From Priapulus caudatus (lineage: Eukaryota > Priapulida > Priapulimorpha > Priapulimorphida > Priapulidae): 64,000 nt of DNA. The stretch lies in NCBI RefSeq assembly GCF_000485595.1, contig NW_014577503.1, forward strand, positions 11,972-75,971. The letters are read 5' to 3'. The notes beneath the pieces are model-generated. The model worked only from the letters and a program-made list of their open reading frames with translations. It made no database searches and was not told the DNA's origin. Positions 63,401 to 64,000 of this stretch are shown here, one piece after another (positions within the stretch are counted from its first letter, which is position 1; the number at the start of each line of letters is the position of its first letter). The position numbers and the translations under genes were made by a program.

Positions 63401-63546
63401 TTGTTCTGTTTGGAAATTATTATGGTTGCCACGACAGCCACCCCATTTGAACGATTGGCACCGGCCAGTGGCCTGATCATATCTCCAGCGCTCCTGGTAG
63501 TCGTCACATGGTCCAGCATCAAGTGGTAATTCACACACAGAGACTT
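9405..63546 (-). CDS. papln: Papilin/lacunin-like multi-Kunitz extracellular matrix protein (5' partial; span includes introns)
   Basis: This is one long minus-strand gene assembled from about 66 exons, listed separately below. In order it encodes 27 Kunitz exon sets (26 intact domains), with 30 Thr/Pro-rich linkers mostly from K6 onward, an antistasin-like module, a Cys-rich module, three Ig domains and a PLAC domain ending in TAG. Papilins are secreted basement-membrane glycoproteins with thrombospondin/ADAMTS-like N-termini, Kunitz arrays, Ig domains and a PLAC C-terminus. The three-Ig-plus-PLAC ending matches that family. The N-terminal modules and signal peptide should lie beyond 64000. 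Splice phases match across all proposed joins: most are phase 1-1, Ig1 and Ig3 are split in phase 0, Ig2 in phase 1 and K5 in phase 2. The number of Kunitz domains is far above the single domain of vertebrate papilin and above the roughly ten in insects. A split into two genes is possible but nothing in the phases suggests it. Confidence 0.85.
9764..9945. repeat. CA microsatellite followed by TCAAGGACTTTTCAAGGACA repeat
   Basis: The CA-rich tract is followed by two to three degenerate units of AAATTCAAGGACATTT. The same motif recurs at about 3421-3485, 4060-4165 and 10236-10340, always near CA or ACGC tracts, suggesting a dispersed element. Confidence 0.65.
10511..10658 (-). CDS. papln: Ig domain 3, second exon
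   Basis: This phase 0 to 1 exon has [12 protein letters not shown] and a Ser/Thr-rich final strand. It ends at A|GTGAGT in phase 1, which matches the PLAC exon. Confidence 0.87.
10891..11012 (-). CDS. papln: Ig domain 3, first exon
   Basis: This phase 1 to 0 exon has the first cysteine ([11 protein letters not shown]) and the tryptophan (IDWTFNG). It is within the duplicated block. Confidence 0.87.
11287..11448 (-). CDS. papln: Ig domain 2, second exon
   Basis: This phase 1-1 exon has the tyrosine corner GDDGVYGC and ARNGLGP. It lies inside the 3.29-kb duplicated block. This is the copy that is in phase with the rest of the gene. Confidence 0.87.
13417..13452. repeat. 36-bp perfect palindrome (ATCAGGAG-type hairpin)
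   Basis: It is a perfect palindrome centred on GGATCC, with outer ends CAGGAGC / GCTCCTG followed by AT. It sits right after the (ACGC)n tract in an intron. Confidence 0.88.
13753..13869 (-). CDS. papln: Ig domain 2, first exon
   Basis: This phase 1-1 exon has the first Ig cysteine ([11 protein letters not shown]) and the tryptophan (VIWQK). The domain is completed by the exon at 11287 in matching phase 1. Confidence 0.87.
14242..14404 (-). CDS. papln: Ig domain 1, second exon
   Basis: This phase 0 to 1 exon has the Ig tyrosine corner EDAGSYTC and an A-F-N-G-I-G continuation, completing the domain with a final beta-strand (LTIPLIVEG). Confidence 0.88.
14538..14662 (-). CDS. papln: Ig domain 1, first exon
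   Basis: This phase 1 to 0 exon has the first Ig cysteine (LPCVAIGSP) and the core tryptophan (ITWFK), typical of the I-set. The intron lies right after WFK. Confidence 0.88.
15398..15488 (-). CDS. papln: Cys-rich exon following the antistasin module
   Basis: This phase 0 to 1 exon of 91 bases has C-x5-C-x6-C-x4-C-x5-C ([19 protein letters not shown]). It resembles the short disulfide units that follow antistasin repeats in multi-domain inhibitors. The precise family is not certain. Confidence 0.72.
15901..16004 (-). CDS. papln: Antistasin-like Cys-rich exon
   Basis: The exon enters in phase 1 and leaves in phase 0. It has C-P-x4-C-x3-C-x5-G-x3-D-x2-GCPTCQC, the antistasin-domain pattern, followed by PDPC. 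Antistasin domains occur in protease inhibitors and matrix proteins. Here the module sits between the Kunitz array and the Ig domains. Confidence 0.8.
16158..16328 (-). CDS. papln: Kunitz domain exon K27
   Basis: This 57-codon phase 1-1 exon is the last Kunitz domain. It has [26 protein letters not shown] and six cysteines. P1-P1' is Asp-Ser. Confidence 0.94.
17291..17371 (-). CDS. papln: Linker exon L30
   Basis: This 81-base phase 1-1 exon encodes a Thr/Glu/Met peptide ending TPYG. It is bounded by GCAG and G|GTGAGA. Confidence 0.68.
17433..17489. repeat. (GTGTGC)n / GT microsatellite
   Basis: About eight GTGTGC units lie in the intron just upstream of linker exon L30. Confidence 0.9.
17865..18229. 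mobile_element. Foldback/MITE-like element, 365 bp
   Basis: The ends are complementary: CTGAGATAATGAGCGGTGAA at the left and its reverse complement at the right. Pairing continues with interruptions for over 100 bases inward. No transposase is encoded. Confidence 0.75.
18230..20937. other. Long intron sequence without detected exon
   Basis: This is the 2.7-kb remainder of the intron between K26 and L30. I see AT-rich unique DNA and no clear linker exon. One candidate near 19.39 kb has an in-frame stop. Confidence 0.5.
20938..21126 (-). CDS. papln: Kunitz domain exon K26
   Basis: This 63-codon phase 1-1 exon has [24 protein letters not shown] and six cysteines. P1-P1' is Lys-Asn, a basic P1 as in trypsin inhibitors. 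The P1' Asn starts an NFT sequon, so glycosylation could affect the reactive site. The exon has a longer C-terminal tail than its neighbours. Confidence 0.92.
21661..21803. mobile_element. Foldback element with internal TTAGGG-type repeats
   Basis: Arms of about 53 bases (21661-21713 and 21751-21803) are near-perfect complements starting GTCTATGTCCCC. The left side of the loop holds AACCCTAACCCTAACCC, the metazoan telomere repeat. Confidence 0.8.
22022..22790. mobile_element. Long inverted-repeat element, ~770 bp
   Basis: The left arm at about 22022-22205 and right arm at about 22611-22790 are roughly 80% complementary (shared TAGACTGCACATG, ACTCAACC(G), CAGACACAAA). No coding capacity is seen between them. 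Confidence 0.75.
22968..23018 (-). CDS. papln: Linker exon L29
   Basis: This 51-base phase 1-1 exon encodes a Met/Thr/Asp peptide with [12 protein letters not shown]. It is bounded by CAG and G|GTAAGA. Confidence 0.6.
23451..23504 (-). CDS. papln: Linker exon L28
   Basis: This 54-base phase 1-1 exon encodes a short Glu/Thr/Pro peptide ending PVDG at G|GTATTG. Confidence 0.58.
23645..23815 (-). CDS. papln: Kunitz domain exon K25
   Basis: This 57-codon phase 1-1 exon has [24 protein letters not shown] and six cysteines. P1-P1' is Asp-Ser. It is about 98% identical to K12 by eye. Confidence 0.95.
24012..24095 (-). CDS. papln: Linker exon L27
   Basis: This 84-base phase 1-1 exon encodes a Thr/Pro/Glu peptide with [11 protein letters not shown] and an STYG end. 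Confidence 0.72.
25118..25161. repeat. Perfect 21-bp-arm hairpin (ATCAGGAG-type)
   Basis: The arms begin ATCAGGAGTTAATAAAG and are exactly complementary around a two-base AG loop. It lies in the intron just after K24. Confidence 0.9.
25178..25348 (-). CDS. papln: Kunitz domain exon K24
   Basis: This 57-codon phase 1-1 exon has [29 protein letters not shown] and six cysteines. P1-P1' is Asp-Asp. A perfect 21-bp-arm hairpin begins 17 bases beyond its donor. Confidence 0.95.
25364..25440. repeat. (TA)n microsatellite
   Basis: TA-rich tract immediately upstream of the K24 acceptor. Confidence 0.9.
25639..25980. repeat. Duplicated segment flanking gap, copy A
   Basis: The sequence starting CCACTAGATGTAGCAACTTG recurs at 26739 immediately after the N gap. 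Copy A has the more regular sequence. Confidence 0.85.
25981..26713. repeat. (ACG)n then CCA/CAC-rich low-complexity DNA
   Basis: Fourteen or so ACG triplets are followed by about 700 bases of degenerate CCACCACGCACC-type sequence. Long open frames run through it on both strands, as expected when composition excludes stops. No codon or domain signal supports a gene. Confidence 0.85.
26714..26738. other. Assembly gap (25 N)
   Basis: A run of 25 N joins two contigs or reads whose ends overlap in content. Confidence 0.99.
26739..27121. repeat. Duplicated segment flanking gap, copy B (indel-rich)
   Basis: It is the same sequence as copy A but with many single-base insertions and doubled bases, as in uncorrected long reads. 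Confidence 0.85.
27122..27780. repeat. CCA/CAT-rich low-complexity DNA
   Basis: A continuation of the same class of CCACCA and CATCAC repeats, ending in ATT/ATC triplets. Both-strand open frames are compositional artefacts. Confidence 0.85.
27959..28051 (-). CDS. papln: Linker exon L26
   Basis: This exon encodes a Thr/Ser/Pro peptide with [13 protein letters not shown]. Two in-frame donors exist, at A|GTATAT (93 bases, used here) and G|GTACTA (84 bases, ending at 27968). Confidence 0.68.
28885..29055 (-). CDS. papln: Kunitz domain exon K23
   Basis: This 57-codon phase 1-1 exon has [24 protein letters not shown] and six cysteines. P1-P1' is Tyr-Asn, the only aromatic P1 in the set. Confidence 0.94.
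29332..29409 (-). CDS. papln: Linker exon L25
   Basis: This 78-base phase 1-1 exon encodes a Glu/Thr/Gln-rich peptide ending GQYG. It has the YG ending seen just before Kunitz exons. Confidence 0.68.
30227..30310 (-). CDS. papln: Linker exon L24
   Basis: This 84-base phase 1-1 exon encodes a Ser/Thr/Val peptide with [11 protein letters not shown] and a final G. It is not clearly A or B type. Confidence 0.6.
31160..31275. repeat. Small inverted repeat
   Basis: ATATAGAAAAATAGAAAAGG and an imperfect reverse complement near 31248-31272 form a roughly 115-base foldback just upstream of L23. Confidence 0.5.
31294..31374 (-). CDS. papln: Linker exon L23 (A type, divergent)
   Basis: This 81-base phase 1-1 exon encodes a Thr/Pro/Gln-rich peptide with STFAETEAT and a VATG end. 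Confidence 0.72.
31570..31740 (-). CDS. papln: Kunitz domain exon K22
   Basis: This 57-codon phase 1-1 exon has [24 protein letters not shown] and six cysteines. P1-P1' is Asp-Ser. Its 5' half is nearly identical in DNA to K12 and K25. Confidence 0.95.
32769..32849 (-). CDS. papln: Linker exon L22 (B type, divergent)
   Basis: This 81-base phase 1-1 exon begins [11 protein letters not shown] and ends STMG. It is Thr-rich and lacks the KVN(A/T)S sequon. Confidence 0.73.
33006..33089 (-). CDS. papln: Linker exon L21 (A type)
   Basis: This 84-base phase 1-1 exon has [21 protein letters not shown] and a KTAG end. Confidence 0.77.
33326..33496 (-). CDS. papln: Kunitz domain exon K21
   Basis: This 57-codon phase 1-1 exon has [33 protein letters not shown] and six cysteines. 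P1-P1' is Gly-Asn. Confidence 0.95.
34515..34690. repeat. Degenerate GGACAATTACCCCC tandem repeat
   Basis: Variants of GGACAATTACC and CAGAAAATTATC alternate with C runs in about eight poorly conserved units. Confidence 0.65.
34697..34863. mobile_element. MITE-like element, 167 bp
   Basis: Imperfect terminal inverted repeats of about 37 bases share AATTACATT and AACTGAGGTCCG(C/T)TGTTTA. There is no coding capacity. Confidence 0.7.
35069..35134 (-). CDS. papln: Linker exon L20 (B type, shortened)
   Basis: This 66-base phase 1-1 exon has [10 protein letters not shown] and an STMG end. It lacks three codons of the Thr stretch of its paralogues, with the frame kept. Confidence 0.73.
35339..35422 (-). 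CDS. papln: Linker exon L19 (A type)
   Basis: This 84-base phase 1-1 exon has [21 protein letters not shown] and an ITAG end. Confidence 0.77.
35659..35829 (-). CDS. papln: Kunitz domain exon K20
   Basis: This 57-codon phase 1-1 exon has [24 protein letters not shown] and six cysteines. P1-P1' is Gly-Val. Confidence 0.95.
36411..36750. repeat. 340-bp tandem duplicate, copy 1
   Basis: This block, starting TATAGGGTAGCTCTTTGTAG, repeats head-to-tail at 36751 with only a few differences, so it is recent. It lies in a cassette intron. Confidence 0.85.
36751..37085. repeat. 340-bp tandem duplicate, copy 2
   Basis: This is the second copy of the 36411 block. Confidence 0.85.
37249..37323 (-). CDS. 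papln: Linker exon L18 (B type)
   Basis: This 75-base phase 1-1 exon has [10 protein letters not shown], with an NTS sequon, and an STMG end. Confidence 0.75.
37524..37607 (-). CDS. papln: Linker exon L17 (A type)
   Basis: This 84-base phase 1-1 exon has [21 protein letters not shown] and an ITAG end. Confidence 0.77.
37843..38013 (-). CDS. papln: Kunitz domain exon K19
   Basis: This 57-codon phase 1-1 exon has GLC where almost all others have GPC, and [13 protein letters not shown]1-P1' is Gly-Asp. All six cysteines are present. Confidence 0.94.
39201..39275 (-). CDS. papln: Linker exon L16 (B type)
   Basis: This 75-base phase 1-1 exon has [19 protein letters not shown] and an STMG end. 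It carries an NAS sequon. Confidence 0.75.
39471..39560 (-). CDS. papln: Linker exon L15 (A type)
   Basis: This 90-base phase 1-1 exon is an A-type linker with two extra codons (TPEPPST) compared with its 84-base paralogues, so the frame is kept. Confidence 0.75.
39917..40112 (-). pseudogene. Degenerate Kunitz exon K18
   Basis: The core matches array Kunitz exons (GGTGGCCGCTGTGCACC..., [14 protein letters not shown]). However, a base is missing in the DEDGG region and another in the EDC region, and extra bases lie near both splice sites, so the frame is broken more than once. The flanking intron is also rich in insertions compared with the neighbouring cassettes. Raw-read error is at least as likely as true pseudogenisation. 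Confidence 0.65.
41102..41176 (-). CDS. papln: Linker exon L14 (B type)
   Basis: This 75-base phase 1-1 exon has [19 protein letters not shown] and an STMG end. NAS is a potential N-glycosylation site. A foldback element has inserted in the intron just upstream. Confidence 0.75.
41247..41540. mobile_element. Foldback element inserted in a cassette intron
   Basis: Terminal inverted repeats contain ACAAAACAAAATATA and GTGGTTAC.GT. The paralogous intron near 39.35 kb reads straight across without it, so the insertion can be placed. TTA flanks both ends, which could be a 3-bp target duplication as in PIF/Harbinger elements. Confidence 0.7.
41655..41738 (-). CDS. papln: Linker exon L13 (A type)
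   Basis: This 84-base phase 1-1 exon has [21 protein letters not shown] and a KTAG end. Its exon sequence is nearly the same as the A linkers at 39471, 37524 and 33006. Confidence 0.78.
41985..42155 (-). CDS. papln: Kunitz domain exon K17
   Basis: This 57-codon phase 1-1 exon has [24 protein letters not shown] and six cysteines. P1-P1' is Asp-Ser. It starts a cassette whose linkers lie at 41655 and 41102. Confidence 0.95.
42585..42668 (-). CDS. papln: Linker exon L12 (A type)
   Basis: This 84-base phase 1-1 exon is an A-type linker with [18 protein letters not shown] and a TTAG end. An (ATT)n microsatellite lies about 50 bases upstream in the intron. Confidence 0.75.
42720..42765. repeat. 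(ATT)15 microsatellite
   Basis: About 15 uninterrupted ATT triplets lie between K16 and linker L12. Confidence 0.95.
42858..43028 (-). CDS. papln: Kunitz domain exon K16
   Basis: This 57-codon phase 1-1 exon has [27 protein letters not shown] and six cysteines. P1-P1' is Asp-Asp. Confidence 0.95.
43793..43876 (-). CDS. papln: Linker exon L11 (B type, divergent)
   Basis: This 84-base phase 1-1 exon encodes a Pro/Thr/Ser peptide with TEDSKRRT and VPSTEMTS. It is related to B-type linkers (TEESKV, SSTETT). Confidence 0.7.
44052..44135 (-). pseudogene. A-type linker exon with in-frame stop
   Basis: This is exactly 84 bases, the length of its intact paralogues, with a TAG acceptor and G|GTACAT donor in the right places. 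Read in the common frame it has TAA at codon 17, where the paralogues have ACA. The rest aligns weakly to A-type linkers (ACA GAC GCC ATG for ACA GAG GCC ACG). It is either a dead exon that is skipped or a poison exon. Confidence 0.6.
44430..44600 (-). CDS. papln: Kunitz domain exon K15
   Basis: This 57-codon phase 1-1 exon has [21 protein letters not shown] and six cysteines. P1-P1' is Gly-Asp. It opens the tandemly amplified block. It is closest to K23, with which it shares [10 protein letters not shown]-like ends. Confidence 0.94.
44751..44982. repeat. 232-bp tandem duplicate, copy 1
   Basis: The block starting AACGCAACAGTGATATTTAC repeats at 44983 with a few substitutions and small indels. 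Confidence 0.85.
44983..45205. repeat. 232-bp tandem duplicate, copy 2
   Basis: This is the second copy of the 44751 block. Both lie in the intron between L10 and K15. Confidence 0.85.
45444..45521 (-). CDS. papln: Linker exon L10 (A type)
   Basis: This 78-base phase 1-1 exon has the A-type linker signature: lysines and threonines, a VEATRP core and a TAG end. It is the outermost A-type copy, before the amplified block. Confidence 0.7.
45522..46815. other. Intron between K14 and L10
   Basis: It is AT-rich unique DNA. A 150-codon plus-strand open frame at 45630-46082 has no recognisable domain. No exon was found. Confidence 0.5.
46816..46983 (-). CDS. papln: Kunitz domain exon K14
   Basis: This 56-codon phase 1-1 exon has six cysteines, [14 protein letters not shown] and [13 protein letters not shown]1-P1' is Asn-Asp. 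It is more basic around the fourth Cys than its neighbours. Confidence 0.93.
47184..47255 (-). CDS. papln: Linker exon L9
   Basis: This 72-base phase 1-1 exon encodes a Thr/Glu/Ala-rich peptide ending SEYG. Confidence 0.7.
48036..48206 (-). CDS. papln: Kunitz domain exon K13
   Basis: This 57-codon phase 1-1 exon has GSC at the second Cys, [12 protein letters not shown] and six cysteines. P1-P1' is Asn-Glu. It ends CPRA at A|GTACGT. Confidence 0.93.
48235..48268. repeat. Perfect 16-bp-arm hairpin (ATCAGGAG-type)
   Basis: ATCAGGAGTCTATCAA and its exact complement flank an AA loop, in the intron just upstream of K13. Confidence 0.9.
48632..48826 (-). CDS. papln: Linker exon L8 with 24-bp coding minisatellite
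   Basis: This 195-base phase 1-1 exon contains five head-to-tail TTEM(V/E)P octads (three with V, two with E), a 24-base tandem repeat in frame. The later copies have Glu for Val. Splice sites are CAG and G|GTGAGT. Copy-number polymorphism is likely. Confidence 0.75.
49230..50500. repeat. Degenerate ~80-90-bp tandem repeat region
   Basis: Phrases such as CTAACAACACTAGGATGGTAA and AAGCAAAGCCATTATTGCAG recur every 80-90 bases through about 1.3 kb, in the same orientation with high divergence. Confidence 0.75.
50714..50884 (-). CDS. papln: Kunitz domain exon K12
   Basis: This 57-codon phase 1-1 exon has [15 protein letters not shown] and six cysteines. P1-P1' is Asp-Ser. Its nucleotide sequence differs from K25, 27 kb away, at only about four of 171 positions, while the adjoining intron sequences differ. 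Confidence 0.94.
51275..51415 (-). CDS. papln: Linker exon L7
   Basis: This 141-base phase 1-1 exon encodes a very Thr-rich, mucin-like peptide (about 17 Thr in 48 residues) ending SKYG. Confidence 0.75.
51660..51830 (-). CDS. papln: Kunitz domain exon K11
   Basis: This 57-codon phase 1-1 exon has six cysteines, [12 protein letters not shown] and GNGNRF. P1-P1' is Gly-Asp. Confidence 0.92.
52413..52457. repeat. Imperfect ATCAGGAG-type hairpin
   Basis: ATCAGGAGTAAATAATAACA pairs imperfectly with TGTCATTATTGACCCCTG around a short loop. It is probably an older member of the same hairpin family, about 15 bases from the L6 donor. Confidence 0.7.
52473..52592 (-). CDS. papln: Linker exon L6
   Basis: This 120-base phase 1-1 exon encodes a Thr/Glu-rich peptide with [15 protein letters not shown] and an SAYG end. 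It is acidic and mucin-like. Confidence 0.75.
52593..54047. other. Intron between K10 and L6
   Basis: It is AT-rich DNA with an ACGC/CA tract near 53.63 kb and a GAGA tract at 53.94-54.02 kb. No exon was found. Confidence 0.5.
53940..54020. repeat. (GA)n microsatellite
   Basis: A GA-rich purine tract starts about 28 bases beyond the K10 donor. It makes spurious Ser/Leu open frames on the minus strand. Confidence 0.92.
54048..54218 (-). CDS. papln: Kunitz domain exon K10
   Basis: This 57-codon phase 1-1 exon has six cysteines, [13 protein letters not shown] and GNANNY. P1-P1' is Ala-Asp. A GA/TC microsatellite starts in the intron right after the donor. Confidence 0.93.
54450..54490. repeat. 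(TA)n microsatellite
   Basis: About 19 TA dinucleotides lie just downstream of the L5 donor. Confidence 0.93.
54526..54630 (-). CDS. papln: Linker exon L5
   Basis: This 105-base phase 1-1 exon encodes a Thr/Glu/Val-rich peptide ending DAYG. It lies beside a (TA)n microsatellite that begins just below its donor. Confidence 0.75.
54845..55015 (-). CDS. papln: Kunitz domain exon K9
   Basis: This 57-codon phase 1-1 exon has GTC at the second Cys and P1-P1' Ser-Asp. It also has the array signature [13 protein letters not shown] and [12 protein letters not shown]. All six cysteines are present. Confidence 0.93.
55265..55342 (-). CDS. papln: Linker exon L4
   Basis: This 78-base phase 1-1 exon encodes a Thr/Pro/Arg-rich peptide ending SSYG. 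Ten of its roughly 26 residues are Thr or Ser, so O-glycosylation is likely. Confidence 0.7.
55343..56332. other. Intron between K8 and L4
   Basis: It is AT-rich DNA without repeats that I recognise or any exon candidate. Confidence 0.5.
56333..56500 (-). CDS. papln: Kunitz domain exon K8
   Basis: This 56-codon phase 1-1 exon has six cysteines, CAAFYYGGC and NDNRF. P1-P1' is Ser-Asp. It ends in a basic TRRR stretch that could be a processing site. Confidence 0.9.
56840..56899 (-). CDS. papln: Linker exon L3
   Basis: This 60-base phase 1-1 exon encodes an Ala/Pro/Thr-rich peptide ending EPYG. It is bounded by CAG and G|GTAAGA. Confidence 0.7.
57320..57491. mobile_element. Possible MITE-like insertion
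   Basis: CTATATAGTGACCC...GAGGGTTCCG near the left end is imperfectly complementary to CGGAACTCTCTATAGTCAC at the right. The interior is GC-richer than the surrounding intron. Confidence 0.45.
57557..57727 (-). CDS. papln: Kunitz domain exon K7
   Basis: This 57-codon phase 1-1 exon has six cysteines, [15 protein letters not shown], and EANKNNF in place of the usual EGN. P1-P1' is Glu-Asp. Confidence 0.92.
58286..58342 (-). CDS. papln: Linker exon L2
   Basis: This 57-base phase 1-1 exon encodes a Thr/Glu/Pro peptide ending in QYG. The terminal YG is a recurring end of linkers placed just before a Kunitz exon. Confidence 0.65.
58669..58701 (-). CDS. papln: Linker exon L1
   Basis: This 33-base phase 1-1 exon encodes a short Val/Thr/Pro peptide ([11 protein letters not shown]). 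It is bounded by CAG and A|GTAAGT. Confidence 0.6.
58702..59728. other. Intron between K6 and L1
   Basis: It is AT-rich unique DNA. No exon was found. Confidence 0.5.
59729..59902 (-). CDS. papln: Kunitz domain exon K6
   Basis: This 58-codon phase 1-1 exon has GTC at the second Cys, a 17-residue gap to the third Cys, and APFWYGGC. P1-P1' is Asp-Glu. It is the first domain with the WYF..GGRCAPF signature that dominates the downstream array. Confidence 0.9.
59903..60651. other. Intron between K5 and K6
   Basis: It is AT-rich unique DNA. No linker exon was found. Confidence 0.5.
60652..60752 (-). CDS. papln: Kunitz domain K5, second exon plus Thr/Pro linker
   Basis: The acceptor joins AG|A to make Arg, then FES, SEC and QKC supply the last two cysteines of K5. 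A Thr/Pro/Glu-rich tail follows and ends in phase 1. K5 is the only Kunitz domain here interrupted by an intron. The two exons total 225 bases, exactly 75 codons. Confidence 0.85.
60978..61101 (-). CDS. papln: Kunitz domain K5, first exon
   Basis: This exon holds the first four cysteines (GPC, RQC, YGGC) of a Kunitz domain and stops at ..GNAN plus two bases at CAG|GTAAGG. P1-P1' is Leu-Ala, as in chymotrypsin- or elastase-type Kunitz inhibitors. The exit phase is 2 and matches the next exon. Confidence 0.88.
61410..61586 (-). CDS. papln: Kunitz domain exon K4
   Basis: This 59-codon phase 1-1 exon has GRC instead of GPC at the second Cys, YSGC instead of YGGC at the fourth, and a conserved NNF. 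P1-P1' is Asn-Asp. All six cysteines are present. Confidence 0.9.
62019..62246 (-). CDS. papln: Kunitz domain exon K3 with Thr/Gln-rich tail
   Basis: This 76-codon phase 1-1 exon carries a Kunitz domain with GPC followed by Arg-Ala, the classic trypsin-type P1-P1' pair. The 15-residue spacing to the third Cys is also classic. The domain runs directly into a Thr/Pro/Gln tail in the same exon, so linker and domain are fused here. This is one of only three domains with a canonical-looking reactive site. Confidence 0.92.
62567..62743 (-). CDS. papln: Kunitz domain exon K2
   Basis: This 59-codon phase 1-1 exon follows an AAG acceptor and ends at G|GTATGC. It has six cysteines (GPC, GQC, YGGC, GC, AC) with NANRY in place of NNF. 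P1-P1' is Glu-Ala. Confidence 0.9.
63364..63546 (-). CDS. papln: Kunitz domain exon K1
   Basis: This phase 1-1 exon of 61 codons has all six Kunitz cysteines: C-x8-GPC, GRC, WGGC, LC and YC. The P1-P1' pair after GPC is Asp-Asp, so a trypsin-inhibitor role is not expected. The fold-defining NNF motif is present. It is the first clear papilin exon in the window. Confidence 0.9.
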
Positions 63547-63627
63547 CTGTGTAAAGAAAAACATGATTGTAACTAACGCACTCACTGACATGGATGTTGA
63601 TATTTACTACATGCCTTACTGACTTAC

Positions 63628-63664
63628 CTGTCCAATTAAAACTAGAAATGGCAGTTGTCGCCAA
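63628..63664 (-). CDS. Possible short upstream exon of the papilin-like gene
   Basis: After an AG acceptor, 37 bases read as a Thr/Ser-containing peptide (LATTAISSFNWTG) and end in a good G|GTAAGT donor in phase 1, matching K1. The entry phase is 0, unlike the other linkers, and a stop codon lies directly upstream in the intron. It is therefore only a candidate. Confidence 0.35.
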
Positions 63665-63812
63665 CTACATGTATCCCCCGTAATCTAGTATGAATGAAAT
63701 ATCTCCGTAAGGACGTACAAGGTAGGTAAAGTGAAATAAGTCACAAAGACAAAGGTTTGTTACACAACTCATCTGCCTGAGATGTGCAAGTATGTCAAAT
63801 TTGGTTACCTTA

Positions 63813-64000
63813 GGGGTTTTGGTAAGCAACACACCTTCTCCCCAAGATGTGTAAGTATACGAAGTTTGCTCGCGCTAGGTCAATTAGGGGCCGAGTTATA
63901 GAGCGGAAGGGAAATATGATGAAAGTCAAGGTCAAATAAAGGTTGCAGTGACCTGGTTTTGGTACGCGACACACCCTCTCCCCAAGATGTTTAAGTATAC
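63813..64000. repeat. ~141-bp direct repeat at right edge
   Basis: GGTTTTGGTA(A/C)GC(A/G)ACACACC through CCCAAGATGT(G/T)TAAGTATAC occurs twice about 141 bases apart, probably part of a longer repeat running past the window. Confidence 0.7.

Noticed and set aside
16158-63546. Interpretation of the Kunitz array as venom-type inhibitors or toxins
   Set aside because: The exons are joined in phase to Ig and PLAC modules of a matrix protein, and P1 residues are mostly non-basic.
1-64000. Bacterial operon, CRISPR array or phage features
   Set aside because: The coding sequence is spliced, with GT..AG introns and metazoan extracellular domains; repeats are satellites and microsatellites, not spacer arrays.

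Overview
The window is nuclear DNA from a multicellular animal. It is AT-rich and intron-dense, with GT..AG-bounded exons, many microsatellites and foldback elements. I cannot assign a phylum. Almost all recognisable coding sequence lies on the minus strand and belongs to one very large modular extracellular-matrix gene, read from 64 kb down to a stop codon at 9405. I identify it as a papilin/lacunin-family gene because of its C-terminal order: Kunitz domains, three Ig domains, then a terminal PLAC domain. The 5' part of the gene lies beyond the right edge of the window.

Layout in transcription order: (1) 63.6-59.7 kb has six diverse Kunitz domains (K1-K6). (2) 58.7-45.4 kb has K7-K14, separated by short Thr/Pro/Glu-rich linker exons. 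(3) 45-30 kb is a tandemly amplified block whose cassette is Kunitz exon + linker A + linker B, repeated about every 2.1-2.4 kb (K15-K22). One Kunitz copy (K18) is broken and one linker copy carries a stop codon. (4) 29-16 kb has K23-K27 with further linkers and is interrupted at 25.6-27.8 kb by error-rich, low-complexity sequence around a 25-N gap. (5) 16.0-15.4 kb has an antistasin-like exon and a second Cys-rich exon. (6) 14.7-10.5 kb has three Ig domains, each split over two exons. (7) 9.5-9.4 kb has the PLAC domain and the stop. In total I count 26 intact Kunitz domains, one degenerate Kunitz exon, 30 linker exons, and 9 exons for the C-terminal modules.

Kunitz and linker exons are almost all symmetric phase 1-1, so they can be duplicated or skipped without a frameshift. 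Most Kunitz domains keep the six cysteines but have Asp, Glu, Gly, Ser, Asn, Ala or Tyr at the P1 site instead of Lys or Arg. Much of the array may therefore be structural, or may have non-trypsin specificities.

Downstream of the stop (below 9.4 kb) there is no further confident gene. A 3.29-kb block holding Ig exons is repeated, apparently identically, at 3.9-7.2 kb. It is either a very recent duplication or an assembly duplicate. The first 3 kb hold a 40-bp satellite containing a perfect CTCF-consensus-like core, a 21-bp minisatellite, a palindrome-rich repeat and tRNA-like (SINE-type) sequences. Several foldback/MITE-like elements and a family of short near-perfect hairpins sharing ATCAGGAG ends are scattered in introns.
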